Of a DNA stretch of 54,437 nt, positions 26,739 to 38,190 are shown piece by piece. Below the pieces are notes generated by a model that was not told the DNA's origin, did not search any database, and saw only the letters and a program-made list of their open reading frames with translations. The position numbers and the translations under genes were made by a program. Position 1 is the first letter of the stretch; each line of letters opens with the position of its first letter. This DNA comes from Streptomyces sp. NRRL F-6492 (GTDB taxonomy: Bacteria; Actinomycetota; Actinomycetes; Streptomycetales; Streptomycetaceae), in NCBI RefSeq assembly GCF_001280125.1, contig NZ_LGEG01000235.1, forward strand, positions 1 through 54,437, written 5' to 3'.

Positions 26739-28294
26739 GGGCGTACTGCCTCCAGGTGTGTCAGTTCGGCCAGGGTGTCGAAACCGATGCCGTCGAAGGA
26801 CGGGACGGAGGTCGCGAGGCGGTTCTTGAGGGGGGAGGTCCAGCGCTCGGGCAACCGGTCGGGGTGGCCGGCGAGCAGACCGGCGACCGAGCCGGCGGTG
26901 GCGCCGTTGGAGTCGGTGTCCCAGCCGCCCGACACCGCCGCGCAGACGGAGCGGGAGAAGTCGCCGTCGGCGTGGGTGAGGGCGGCGGCGAGCAGGGCGG
27001 CGTTGGGGACGGCATGCACCCAGTGGTACCCGCCGAGTTCGGCGTGCAGCCGGTCCACGACGGCGTCGAAGTCGGCGTGGGCGCGGGCGTGCGCGATGCC
27101 CCGGCGGACCGCCCGCGCCAGGCGGGAGCGGGGCGGGACCACGGAGAGTCCGGCGGCGAGCGCCCGGTGGACGTCGGCGGTGCCGGACGCGGCGGCGGCG
27201 ACGGTGGCGGCGACGAACATGGCGCCGTACACGCCGTTGGCGGTGTGGGTGAGCACCGCGTCCCGGTACGCCTGCGCGGCGGCGGCGACCGGGTCGCCCG
27301 GACGGGTCCAGCCGTGCACGTCGGCCCGGATCTGGGCGCCGATCCACTCGCGGAAGGGGTTGCGGCGGGCGGCGGTCAGCGGGGGTTCGATCCCGTCGAG
27401 GAGGTTGCGGTAGGCGACGCGCTCGGCCGTGAAGGTCCGGCCGGCGGGAAGCTCGTCGAGCCAGAGGCGGGCGACGTCGGCGGTGGTGAAGCCGCGGCCG
27501 TGCCGCTGGAGCAGGAGGAGGCCCAGGAGGGGGTAGTTGAGGTCGTCGTCCTCGGGCATCCCGTCGATGTTCTCGGCGAGGGAGGTGCCGGCGGAGCGCC
27601 GGTTCCAGGGGTGGGCGGCGAGCAGTTCGGGGGGCACGCCCCGGGCGGTGAACCAGCTGGTGAGGGGCCAGTTGCCGGCGGCGCGGGCGAGGGCGCGGAT
27701 CGCGGGCAGGGGGAGTTTCTCGACGGGCTTGCCGAGCAGGCACCCGACGGCACGGCCGAGCCAGGCGGCGTGCAGGCGGGGGAGGAGGGCGGGGTCGGTG
27801 GCCGTGCTCGTTCCCGTGCCCGTGCTCGTTCCCGTGCCCGTGCTCGTTCCCGTGCGCGTGCTCGTTCCCGTATCCGTGCCCGTGCCCGTGCCCGTATCCG
27901 TGCCCGTGCCCGTACCCGTTTCCGTGTCGGGGGAGAGGTCCGGCGCCGGGGCTTCGCGTTCGTACGGGGAGGCCGGAGCGCGGCCGTTCCCGGTCTCGCC
28001 GCGGGGTCCTGCGGCGGGCGCGGTCGTCAGGGCCCGGATCCCGGGGAGGGCGGTCGGCTCGTGTTCCGCGAGGGGGGAGGGCAGCGCGGCCAGGGCGTCC
28101 AGGAGCTCCTCCGCCAGGGGACGCAGGTCCGGGCGGGGGGTCCCGGAGGCGCCCGCCGTCTCCGGGGCGGGCGGGCCGCCCGCCGCCGCCCAGCGGGCCG
28201 CCGGGGCGCGGGCGTCGCGGCCGTCCTCCGCCGCCTGCCGGAGCTCGTGGCCCACCAGGTCCTCCGGCTGCACCCAGGTCACCCGGAGGTTCAC
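26735..28294 (-). CDS. ADP-ribosylglycohydrolase-family protein with Thr-Gly linker (ARH-4)
   Basis: A 519-aa protein. Residues 1-130 form an extra N-terminal module (VNLRVTWVQPEDLVGHELRQ) that I do not recognise. Residues 130-170 are a (Thr-Gly/Ser/Asp)n linker encoded by a tandem DNA repeat. The ADP-ribosylglycohydrolase domain follows: AAWLGRAVGCLLGKPVEKL, EDDDLNYPLLGL and SGGWDTDSNGATAGSVAGLL, with acidic metal ligands intact though GD is replaced by GC in the first motif. The GTG overlaps the upstream stop (GTGA). The substrate is unknown; ADP-ribosyl-protein, ADP-ribose-like or other N-ribosides are possible. Confidence 0.82.
   Translation of the reverse strand: MNLRVTWVQPEDLVGHELRQAAEDGRDARAPAARWAAAGGPPAPETAGASGTPRPDLRPLAEELLDALAALPSPLAEHEPTALPGIRALTTAPAAGPRGETGNGRAPASPYEREAPAPDLSPDTETGTGTGTDTGTGTGTDTGTSTRTGTSTGTGTSTGTGTSTATDPALLPRLHAAWLGRAVGCLLGKPVEKLPLPAIRALARAAGNWPLTSWFTARGVPPELLAAHPWNRRSAGTSLAENIDGMPEDDDLNYPLLGLLLLQRHGRGFTTADVARLWLDELPAGRTFTAERVAYRNLLDGIEPPLTAARRNPFREWIGAQIRADVHGWTRPGDPVAAAAQAYRDAVLTHTANGVYGAMFVAATVAAAASGTADVHRALAAGLSVVPPRSRLARAVRRGIAHARAHADFDAVVDRLHAELGGYHWVHAVPNAALLAAALTHADGDFSRSVCAAVSGGWDTDSNGATAGSVAGLLAGHPDRLPERWTSPLKNRLATSVPSFDGIGFDTLAELTHLEAVRP
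27801..27930. repeat. Tandem CCCGTG/CTCGTT-type hexamer repeat in ARH-4
   Basis: About 130 bp of imperfect 6- and 12-bp repeats (CCCGTGCTCGTT, CCCGTGCC, CCCGTATC) on the plus strand, read on the minus strand as alternating Thr with Gly, Ser or Asp. All changes are multiples of 3 bp, so the frame stays open. Such arrays often vary in length between strains. Confidence 0.85.
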
Positions 28295-29529
28295 CGGTCC
28301 GCGCCCGTCAGCGCCGTGAACGCCGACTCGTGGGCCCGGCGCGCCTCCGCGTCCCGCGCGAAGACCTCCCGGGCGACCCCGGCCAGGGCCCGCGCCGGGG
28401 CGTGCAGGTCGAGCCGGCTCGCCTCCGCCACCCGCTTCGCCCAGTCGGCCGGCACGGCCGCCTCGCCGTGCAGCGCGCCCACGATCGCACCCGCCATCGT
28501 GGCGATCGAGTCGCAGTCCCGGCCGTAGTTGACCGCGCCCAGGACCGTGCGCCGGAAGTCGCCCGCGCCGACGAGCAGCATCCCCAGGGCGATCGGCAGC
28601 TCCTCGATCGCGTGGAGCCGGGAGGGGCGCCGGGCGCCGAGGGACGGCGCCCGGTAGTCGGGGCCGACCGTGTCGAAGGGGGCCACCGCCCTGCGCAGCG
28701 GGGTGAGGGCGGTCTCGAAGTCCGTGTGGCCACAGGCCGCTTCGGCCACCGCCTCGATCGCCGCCTCCGTGCCGTCCTTCGCCAGCGACAGGGCCGCGTC
28801 CACGACCGAGGCCGGTGTCGCGCCCGGCACGCAGGCCGCCGCCACCGCCGCCGCGAACACGCCCGCCGCCTCCCGGCCGTACGAGGACTGGTGCGCGCCC
28901 GCCAGGTCGAGGGCCTCGGCGTAGGCGGCCTGCGGGTTGGCGGCGTTGACGAGCCCGACCGGCGCCATGTACATCGCGGCGCCGCAGTTGACGATGTTGC
29001 CGCTGCCGGCCTCGCGCGGGTCCACGTGTCCGTAGTGGAGCCGGGTCACGATCCACTTCTCGGCGAGGAAGATCCGCTGGAGCGGCAGCGCCTCCGCCTC
29101 CAGCTCCGGGATCCAGACGGGGGAGCTCATGAGCTCGGGGACGAGGTGGTCCGCGACCGCGTACGCGTCGAGGTGGCCGCGGACCTTCTCGTACACCCTG
29201 ATCAGGGTGTGGGTCATCAGGGTGTCGTCGGTGACGTGCCCGTCGCCCTTGTGGTACGGGGCGATGGGGCGGGCGGTGCGCCAGGCGTCGCCGTTCCAGG
29301 GGCCGACGATCCCGGTGACGCGGCCGCCGTGGCGCTCCAGGATCTGTTCGGGGGTGTAGCCCTCGACGGGGCCGCCGAGCGCGTCGCCGACGGCGGCCCC
29401 GAGGAGGCTGCCGGTGATCCGGTCATCCAGGGTGGGAACGCCCGGTGTGTTCGGCGCGGTCGGCGCGTTCGGTGTGCGTACAGCCGGGGTGGGCACGTCC
29501 AGTGTGGGTTCCATGTCGGAATTGTCCAC
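28291..29529 (-). CDS. ADP-ribosylglycohydrolase-family protein (ARH-3)
   Basis: A 412-aa protein. A Pro/Thr/Asn-rich N-terminus of about 35 residues precedes the domain. All canonical ligands are present: ITGSLLGAAVGDALGGPVEG near 40, HVTDDTLMTH near 100 and NYGRDCDSIATMAGAIVGAL near 330. This is the most standard family member of the four and most likely an active hydrolase of an ADP-ribosyl or ribosyl bond. The GTG at 29529 or ATG at 29514 may be the start; either overlaps the previous gene by 90-107 bp. The stop overlaps ARH-4 by 4 bp. Confidence 0.87.
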   Translation of the reverse strand: MDNSDMEPTLDVPTPAVRTPNAPTAPNTPGVPTLDDRITGSLLGAAVGDALGGPVEGYTPEQILERHGGRVTGIVGPWNGDAWRTARPIAPYHKGDGHVTDDTLMTHTLIRVYEKVRGHLDAYAVADHLVPELMSSPVWIPELEAEALPLQRIFLAEKWIVTRLHYGHVDPREAGSGNIVNCGAAMYMAPVGLVNAANPQAAYAEALDLAGAHQSSYGREAAGVFAAAVAAACVPGATPASVVDAALSLAKDGTEAAIEAVAEAACGHTDFETALTPLRRAVAPFDTVGPDYRAPSLGARRPSRLHAIEELPIALGMLLVGAGDFRRTVLGAVNYGRDCDSIATMAGAIVGALHGEAAVPADWAKRVAEASRLDLHAPARALAGVAREVFARDAEARRAHESAFTALTGADR

Positions 29530-31174
29530 CTGGGGCGGCCGGTTCCGTGGCTCCGAGCAGCCCGGCGAGTTCCACCAGGTCCGTCCCCGCGAGCCGGGGC
29601 AGCGCGCAGCCCGCGAGCGTCCGGCAGGCCTCGCGCCAGCTCGCCGGGACCGAACGGCCGCCGCCGAGCGCCCCGGTGAGCGCGCCCGCGAGCGCCGGCG
29701 CCGAGTCCGCGACCCGGGAGAGGCAGGCGGCGGCCGGTACCGCGGCCGTCATCTCGCCCCGGGCGGCGAGGGCGAGGGCCAGGGCGACCGGGACGGTCTC
29801 GGCGGCGGCGACGCCGTAGCTGTAGACGTGGTCCACGATCTGGTGCTCCAGGAGCGGGACCAGCTCGAAGGCCGAGCCGGCGGCCCGGGCGAGCTCCACG
29901 GCGTGCCGGGCGTTGCGGCCGATCTCGGTGGCGGGCGGGAGTTCGGCGAGCGCCGCCCCGACGGACTCGTCGACCGTCGCCCCGCCGAGGGCCGCGGCGA
30001 CCGCCGCCGCCGTCGCCCGGGCGCCGTGGACGCCGTCGCCGTCCTGGGTGTACCGGGCGTCGAACTCGGCGAGTTCGGCGGCGGCGCGCGGGTCGCCCGG
30101 GTGGACGGCGGCCAGGACGGCGGCCCGTACGCAGGCGGCGTCGTCGAAGTAGTGCGGGTTGTCGTGCCCGGTCGCGGGCGGGCGCAGACCGGTGGCGAGG
30201 TTGCCGAGCCCGGCGCGGACGGAGATCCGGGCGCGCAGGGGGAGGACGGCGGACTCGACCTCGGGGGCGCGGTCGGCGGCGGCCGCGACCTGGCCGGCGA
30301 GGGCGTTCCAGGCGAGGTCGACGGCGGCGCGGAGCCGGCGCTCCGGGGGCAGCCCGGCGAGGGCGGGGGAGGAGGAGGCGAGGATCGCCTCGGCGGTGAA
30401 GGCCGCCCACTCGGCGTCGTCGGAGGGGCCGAGCAGCAGGGGCTCGGGGGGCTGGTTGAGGGCGATGGGGACGGGGAGGGTGGTCGTCGCGTTCTGCTCC
30501 GCGAAGGTGTCGAGCTCCCGGGTGAGGCGGCGGGTCCACTCGGGCATGCGGGCGGCGCGGTGCCGGGCGGCGGGCCACCCGGCGGCGTCGCCCGCGGCGA
30601 GCCCGAGGAGGAGGCCCTCGATCGCGTCGCGGCGCGCGGGGACCTGGGCGGTCGGCGTCGTGACGTGGGCGGTCGGCGTCTGGACCGGGGTGGTCGGCAT
30701 CGTGACGTGGGCGGTCGGCGTCTGGACCGGGGCGGTCGGCGTCGTGACCTGGGCGGTCGGCGTCGAGGTCCGGTCGTGCGCGTCGCGTACCGGGGGTGCT
30801 GCCGGGCCCTCGTGGGCCCCGTCCAGCAGATCGGTGCCCCGCACCGGGGCCTGTGCCCACCCTCCCTCGGAGGGGGGACCCCCACGCCCGGCGGGACGAC
30901 TGCCCACAGGGGTGGTGACGGTGGCGGTGCCGGCCCCCGGCGCGGTGCCGCTCGCGGGGGCGGCGGCGATGCCCGCGCCCGGAGCCGTCCCGCCCCCGAG
31001 GGCCCCGGCGGTGCCGACCCCCGGCGCGGTGTCCGGACCCGGGGCGGTGCTCGCGGTGGGGGTCGGTGCGAGCGGGCCCGCCCCCGTGGTCGTAGCGGTG
31101 GTCGTCCCCATGGCCGTACCGCTGTCCGCGAGCGTCCCCGGCCCCGGCCGATCCGTCCTGCTGTCCGGGTTCAC
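29423..31174 (-). CDS. Divergent ADP-ribosylglycohydrolase-family protein with repeat-rich N-terminus (ARH-2)
   Basis: A 583-aa protein. Residues 1-170 are low-complexity (Ala/Pro/Thr/Gly), containing a dispersed-repeat-encoded stretch near 90-110 and heptads of the type PTAHVTT near 135-175. The domain begins AIEGLLLGLAAGDAAGWPA. The usual TDDT reads SDDA and the usual GRDADT reads RVADSA, so several metal ligands are altered and catalysis is uncertain. The tail is His/Thr/Arg-rich and overlaps ARH-3. The GTG overlaps the ARH-1 stop (GTGA). It may be a non-catalytic partner or have a changed substrate. Confidence 0.75.
   Translation of the reverse strand: MNPDSRTDRPGPGTLADSGTAMGTTTATTTGAGPLAPTPTASTAPGPDTAPGVGTAGALGGGTAPGAGIAAAPASGTAPGAGTATVTTPVGSRPAGRGGPPSEGGWAQAPVRGTDLLDGAHEGPAAPPVRDAHDRTSTPTAQVTTPTAPVQTPTAHVTMPTTPVQTPTAHVTTPTAQVPARRDAIEGLLLGLAAGDAAGWPAARHRAARMPEWTRRLTRELDTFAEQNATTTLPVPIALNQPPEPLLLGPSDDAEWAAFTAEAILASSSPALAGLPPERRLRAAVDLAWNALAGQVAAAADRAPEVESAVLPLRARISVRAGLGNLATGLRPPATGHDNPHYFDDAACVRAAVLAAVHPGDPRAAAELAEFDARYTQDGDGVHGARATAAAVAAALGGATVDESVGAALAELPPATEIGRNARHAVELARAAGSAFELVPLLEHQIVDHVYSYGVAAAETVPVALALALAARGEMTAAVPAAACLSRVADSAPALAGALTGALGGGRSVPASWREACRTLAGCALPRLAGTDLVELAGLLGATEPAAPGGQFRHGTHTGRAHPGCTHTERADRAEHTGRSHPG
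30641..30763. repeat. 21/42-bp tandem repeat in ARH-2
   Basis: About six imperfect 21-bp units, alternating GTGACGTGGGCGGTCGGCGT and TGGACCGGGGTGGTCGGCAT types, giving a 42-bp higher-order period. On the minus strand each unit encodes a heptad PTAxVxT. Confidence 0.85.
30852..30907. repeat. Dispersed palindromic repeat, copy 2, inside the ARH-2 coding frame
   Basis: Begins TGTGCCCACCCTCCCTCGGA and ends CGACTGCCCAC, nearly the same as the copy at 19243-19296 between trpM and trpB. Read on the minus strand it stays open and encodes VGSRPAGRGGPPSEGGWAQ within the low-complexity N-terminus. Confidence 0.8.
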
Positions 31175-32166
31175 GCCGCCTCCTCCGGGGTCAGGAGGTC
31201 CGCGACGTCCAGGACGTGGTAGCCGCGCATGGAGGGGAGGCAGCTGCCGGTGACCGGCGCGATGGCCGTGGCCCACTCCGCCGGAATCGCCCGGACGCCC
31301 GACATCGCGCCCGCCAGGGCGCCCGCGACCGCCGCCGTGGTGTCGGCGTCGCGCCCCATGTTGACCGCGGTCAGGACGGCCGTACGGAAGTCCCCGCGGG
31401 CCGCCGCGAAGGCGCCGAACGCCAGGCCCACCGCCTCCGGGGCCAGGTCCGTCCAGGGGTAGCCGCCGATGACGACCGCCGAGCGGACCTGGCGCTCGCG
31501 GGCGAGCGGGTCCGGCTGGACCCGCCGGGCCGCCACGACCGCGCGGCGCAGCGAGCGGGCCGTCCACGAGTCCATCGGGACGGCGGAGAGGGCCGCCGCG
31601 ACCACCGAGGTCACGCTCGCCCCCGCCATCGCCGCCGCGACCCCCGCCGCGACCGCCTGGCCGCCGTAGATGCCCTCCCCCTCGTGGCTGACGCTGCCGT
31701 CGATCGCGACGAGCCGCGCCGCCTCCGCCGGGCGCCCGGCGGCGAACACCCCGAACGGTGCCGCGCGCATCGCGAGGCCGTCGCTCCAGGCGTGCCGGTG
31801 CTGTGCGGAGATGGGCGCCGCGAGCCCCCGCCGGAGGTTCTCCAGGGTGCCCCGCTCCGAGAAGCCCGCGCCCCGGAAGGGCCCTTCGTCGAGGTCGGCG
31901 ATCCAGCGGTGCCAGGCCCGTTCGACGTGGCGGACGGTGAGGGCCGAGCCGTGCCGGGCGAGCAGCAGCCCCGAGAAGACGGCGTACTCGGTGTCGTCCG
32001 TGCCCGCCGGGCTCTCCGTCACGAAGCCCTCGATCCGGCCCCAGCGGCGGCGGATCTCGGAGGGCCGCATGTTCTCGGCGGGCGCGCCGAGCGCGTCGCC
32101 GACGGCGAGGCCGAGGAGCGCCCCCCTCGCCCGTTCCCGCGTGTCGCGTGCCGTGGTGGTGACCAT
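31171..32166 (-). CDS. ADP-ribosylglycohydrolase-family protein (ARH-1)
   Basis: A 331-aa protein that is almost only the domain. ARGALLGLAVGDALGAPAE near 14, GTDDTEYAVFSGLLLA near 54 and NMGRDADTTAAVAGALAGA near 270 supply the usual acidic dinuclear-metal ligands. YPWTDLAPEAVGLAFGAF near 240 is typical of the family. The ATG at 32166 has AGGAG upstream; a 21-residue longer reading does not. First gene of the operon, divergent from the VIT transporter with 256 bp between. Confidence 0.87.
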   Translation of the reverse strand: MVTTTARDTRERARGALLGLAVGDALGAPAENMRPSEIRRRWGRIEGFVTESPAGTDDTEYAVFSGLLLARHGSALTVRHVERAWHRWIADLDEGPFRGAGFSERGTLENLRRGLAAPISAQHRHAWSDGLAMRAAPFGVFAAGRPAEAARLVAIDGSVSHEGEGIYGGQAVAAGVAAAMAGASVTSVVAAALSAVPMDSWTARSLRRAVVAARRVQPDPLARERQVRSAVVIGGYPWTDLAPEAVGLAFGAFAAARGDFRTAVLTAVNMGRDADTTAAVAGALAGAMSGVRAIPAEWATAIAPVTGSCLPSMRGYHVLDVADLLTPEEAA

Positions 32167-32301
32167 GTGCGGCGGCTCCTTCCTCGGCGAGGCGCACCGG
32201 CGGCGCCCCGCTGCCTGGATCTGTGCCACCGCCGCCCGCGAACTCGCCGCGGAAACGTCTCTGTCACCCGCCTGACACCCCGCCAGGATCCGGCCCGCCG
32301 G

Positions 32302-32320
32302 TGAGGCGAGCCTCAGTAAG
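32302..32320. promoter_or_regulatory. Possible iron box (DmdR/IdeR type) before the VIT gene
   Basis: TGAGGCGAGCCTCAGTAAG shares about 12 of 19 positions with the reverse complement of the DmdR/IdeR consensus as I recall it, including an AGGxGAGCCT core. Its first 14 bp are a TGAGGC-GA-GCCTCA inverted repeat. It lies in the gap between ARH-1 and the VIT transporter and could act on either. Confidence 0.35.
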
Positions 32321-32422
32321 TACGGCCTGCCTTCCTGGCGCGCCCCTTACATCGAGCGTATTTTCGAGGGTAGTCGAGGGGGAGGCGGGCCCGTTCCGGT
32401 CCGCCCCGAAGAGGGGAGCACC

Positions 32423-33151
32423 ATGTCCGTCATCGAGGCCCGGGCGCCACTGCACGAAGCCCACCGCGACAACCACACGCACCGCGACGTGAACGGCGGT
32501 TGGCTGCGGCCTGCGGTCTTCGGCGCGATGGACGGACTCGTGTCCAACCTCGCCCTGATGACCGGCGTCGCCGGCGGCGCGGTCTCCTCCGGCACCGTCG
32601 CCGTCACCGGCCTCGCGGGCCTCGCCGCCGGAGCCTTCTCCATGGCCGCCGGCGAGTACACCTCCGTCGCCTCGCAGCGCGAGCTCGTGCAGGCCGAACT
32701 GGACGTCGAGCGGAGCCAGTTGCGCAAGCACCCCGTCGACGAGATGGAGGAGCTCGCCGCGCTCTACGCCTCCCGGGGCGTCGAGCCCGCCCTCGCCCGC
32801 GAGGTCGCGATGCAGCTGTCGAAGGACCCCGACCGGGCGCTGGAGATCCACGCCCGCGAGGAGCTCGGCATCGACCCCGACGACCTGCCGTCGCCCGCGG
32901 TCGCCGCGGTCTCGTCGTTCGGCTCGTTCGCGCTCGGCGCGCTGCTGCCGGTCCTGCCGTACCTGCTCGGGGCGAGCGCCCTCTGGCCGGCCGTGCTGCT
33001 CGCCCTCCTCGGGCTCTTCGCCTGCGGCGCCCTGGTGGCCCGGGTGACCGCGCGCGGCTGGTTCTTCAGCGGGGCCCGCCAGCTCGTCCTGGGCGGCGCC
33101 GCCGCGGCCGTCACATACGGACTGGGCATGCTCTTCGGCGCCGCGCTGTAG
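32423..33151 (+). CDS. VIT1/CCC1-family metal transporter
   Basis: A 242-aa protein of the VIT family. FGAMDGLVSNLALMTGVAGG near 34 is the first membrane helix with the conserved Asp, and AAGAFSMAAGEYTSVASQRE near 72 is the second with metal-path residues. A Glu-rich cytosolic region (about 88-152) corresponds to the metal-binding domain. Three more helices follow (about 165-185, 192-212 and 222-240). Family members move iron or manganese out of the cytosol. The ATG has GAGGGGAG upstream. Confidence 0.88.
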   Translation: MSVIEARAPLHEAHRDNHTHRDVNGGWLRPAVFGAMDGLVSNLALMTGVAGGAVSSGTVAVTGLAGLAAGAFSMAAGEYTSVASQRELVQAELDVERSQLRKHPVDEMEELAALYASRGVEPALAREVAMQLSKDPDRALEIHAREELGIDPDDLPSPAVAAVSSFGSFALGALLPVLPYLLGASALWPAVLLALLGLFACGALVARVTARGWFFSGARQLVLGGAAAAVTYGLGMLFGAAL

Positions 33152-33283
33152 CCCCCGGGCGCTCGGAGCGCCCCCCTTTTCCCGACCCGACCCGACCCGA
33201 GCCGCATGTCGCCTGTGACGTATCTCCCTGGCCCGATCCGCCGCGGCGATGAGACACTATGCGGAGCGCCACATACATAGCCG

Positions 33284-33310
33284 GTTACCCGGCGGTTTCG
33301 GACCCGTGAC
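33284..33310. promoter_or_regulatory. GlnR-type box upstream of gltB
   Basis: GTTAC-n6-GTTTC-n6-GTGAC. On the minus strand this reads GTCAC-n6-GAAAC-n6-GTAAC, three consecutive perfect half-sites of the actinobacterial GlnR consensus GTnAC-n6-GAAAC, with exact 6-bp spacing. It lies about 320 bp before gltB, whose product assimilates ammonium, a natural GlnR target. The fourth half-site is absent. Confidence 0.6.
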
Positions 33311-33521
33311 CAACGGGAAAGAGGCATGAGCGCCACTGGGCAACGAAGCCCACCCAGCGACGGCTCGCCGGAGACCCGGAGATCCCCCGGACCCCCTCGA
33401 TCCGTCCCCGCGGGGCAGTCCCTGCCGCCGCACCCCACAGGTGAACCAGTACCAGCGCTGCGTGTCCGCGGCGTCCGCATGTTGGAACGCGCTATCCGCT
33501 TCGCGAGAAGCCAGCCATCAT

Positions 33522-33541
33522 GTAACCTGCACGAAATTTCG
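33522..33541 (+). promoter_or_regulatory. Second GlnR-like half box, with a CGAAATTTCG palindrome
   Basis: GTAAC-n6-GAAAT at 33522-33537 matches nine of ten bases of one GlnR a-b pair, and overlaps the palindrome CGAAATTTCG at 33532-33541. It is about 90 bp before the gltB ATG. Weaker evidence than the box at 33284. Confidence 0.35.
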
Positions 33542-33571
33542 CGGAGGGCCAGCGTCGTCCCTCGGCAGTCG

Positions 33572-33604
33572 CTCCCCCAGACGTTGTCTGGGAGGTGCCC
33601 CCAG
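33572..33604. repeat. Palindromic repeat in the gltB leader
   Basis: A CTCCCCCAGAC-GTTG-TCTGGGAG hairpin (33572-33594) followed by GTGCCCCCA. It has the same CTCCCCCAGA and GCCCCCA elements as the dispersed repeat at 19243, so it is probably another member. It could fold in the gltB leader RNA, 24 bp before the start. Confidence 0.6.
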
Positions 33605-33627
33605 CCACGACGACGACGGGAGAGCCG

Positions 33628-38182
<4,555 letters not shown>

Positions 38183-38190
<8 letters not shown>

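Noticed and set aside
33178..33202. CCCGA pentamer repeats after the VIT gene
   Set aside because: About four copies of a simple 5-bp repeat with no structure or neighbour relation; likely neutral.
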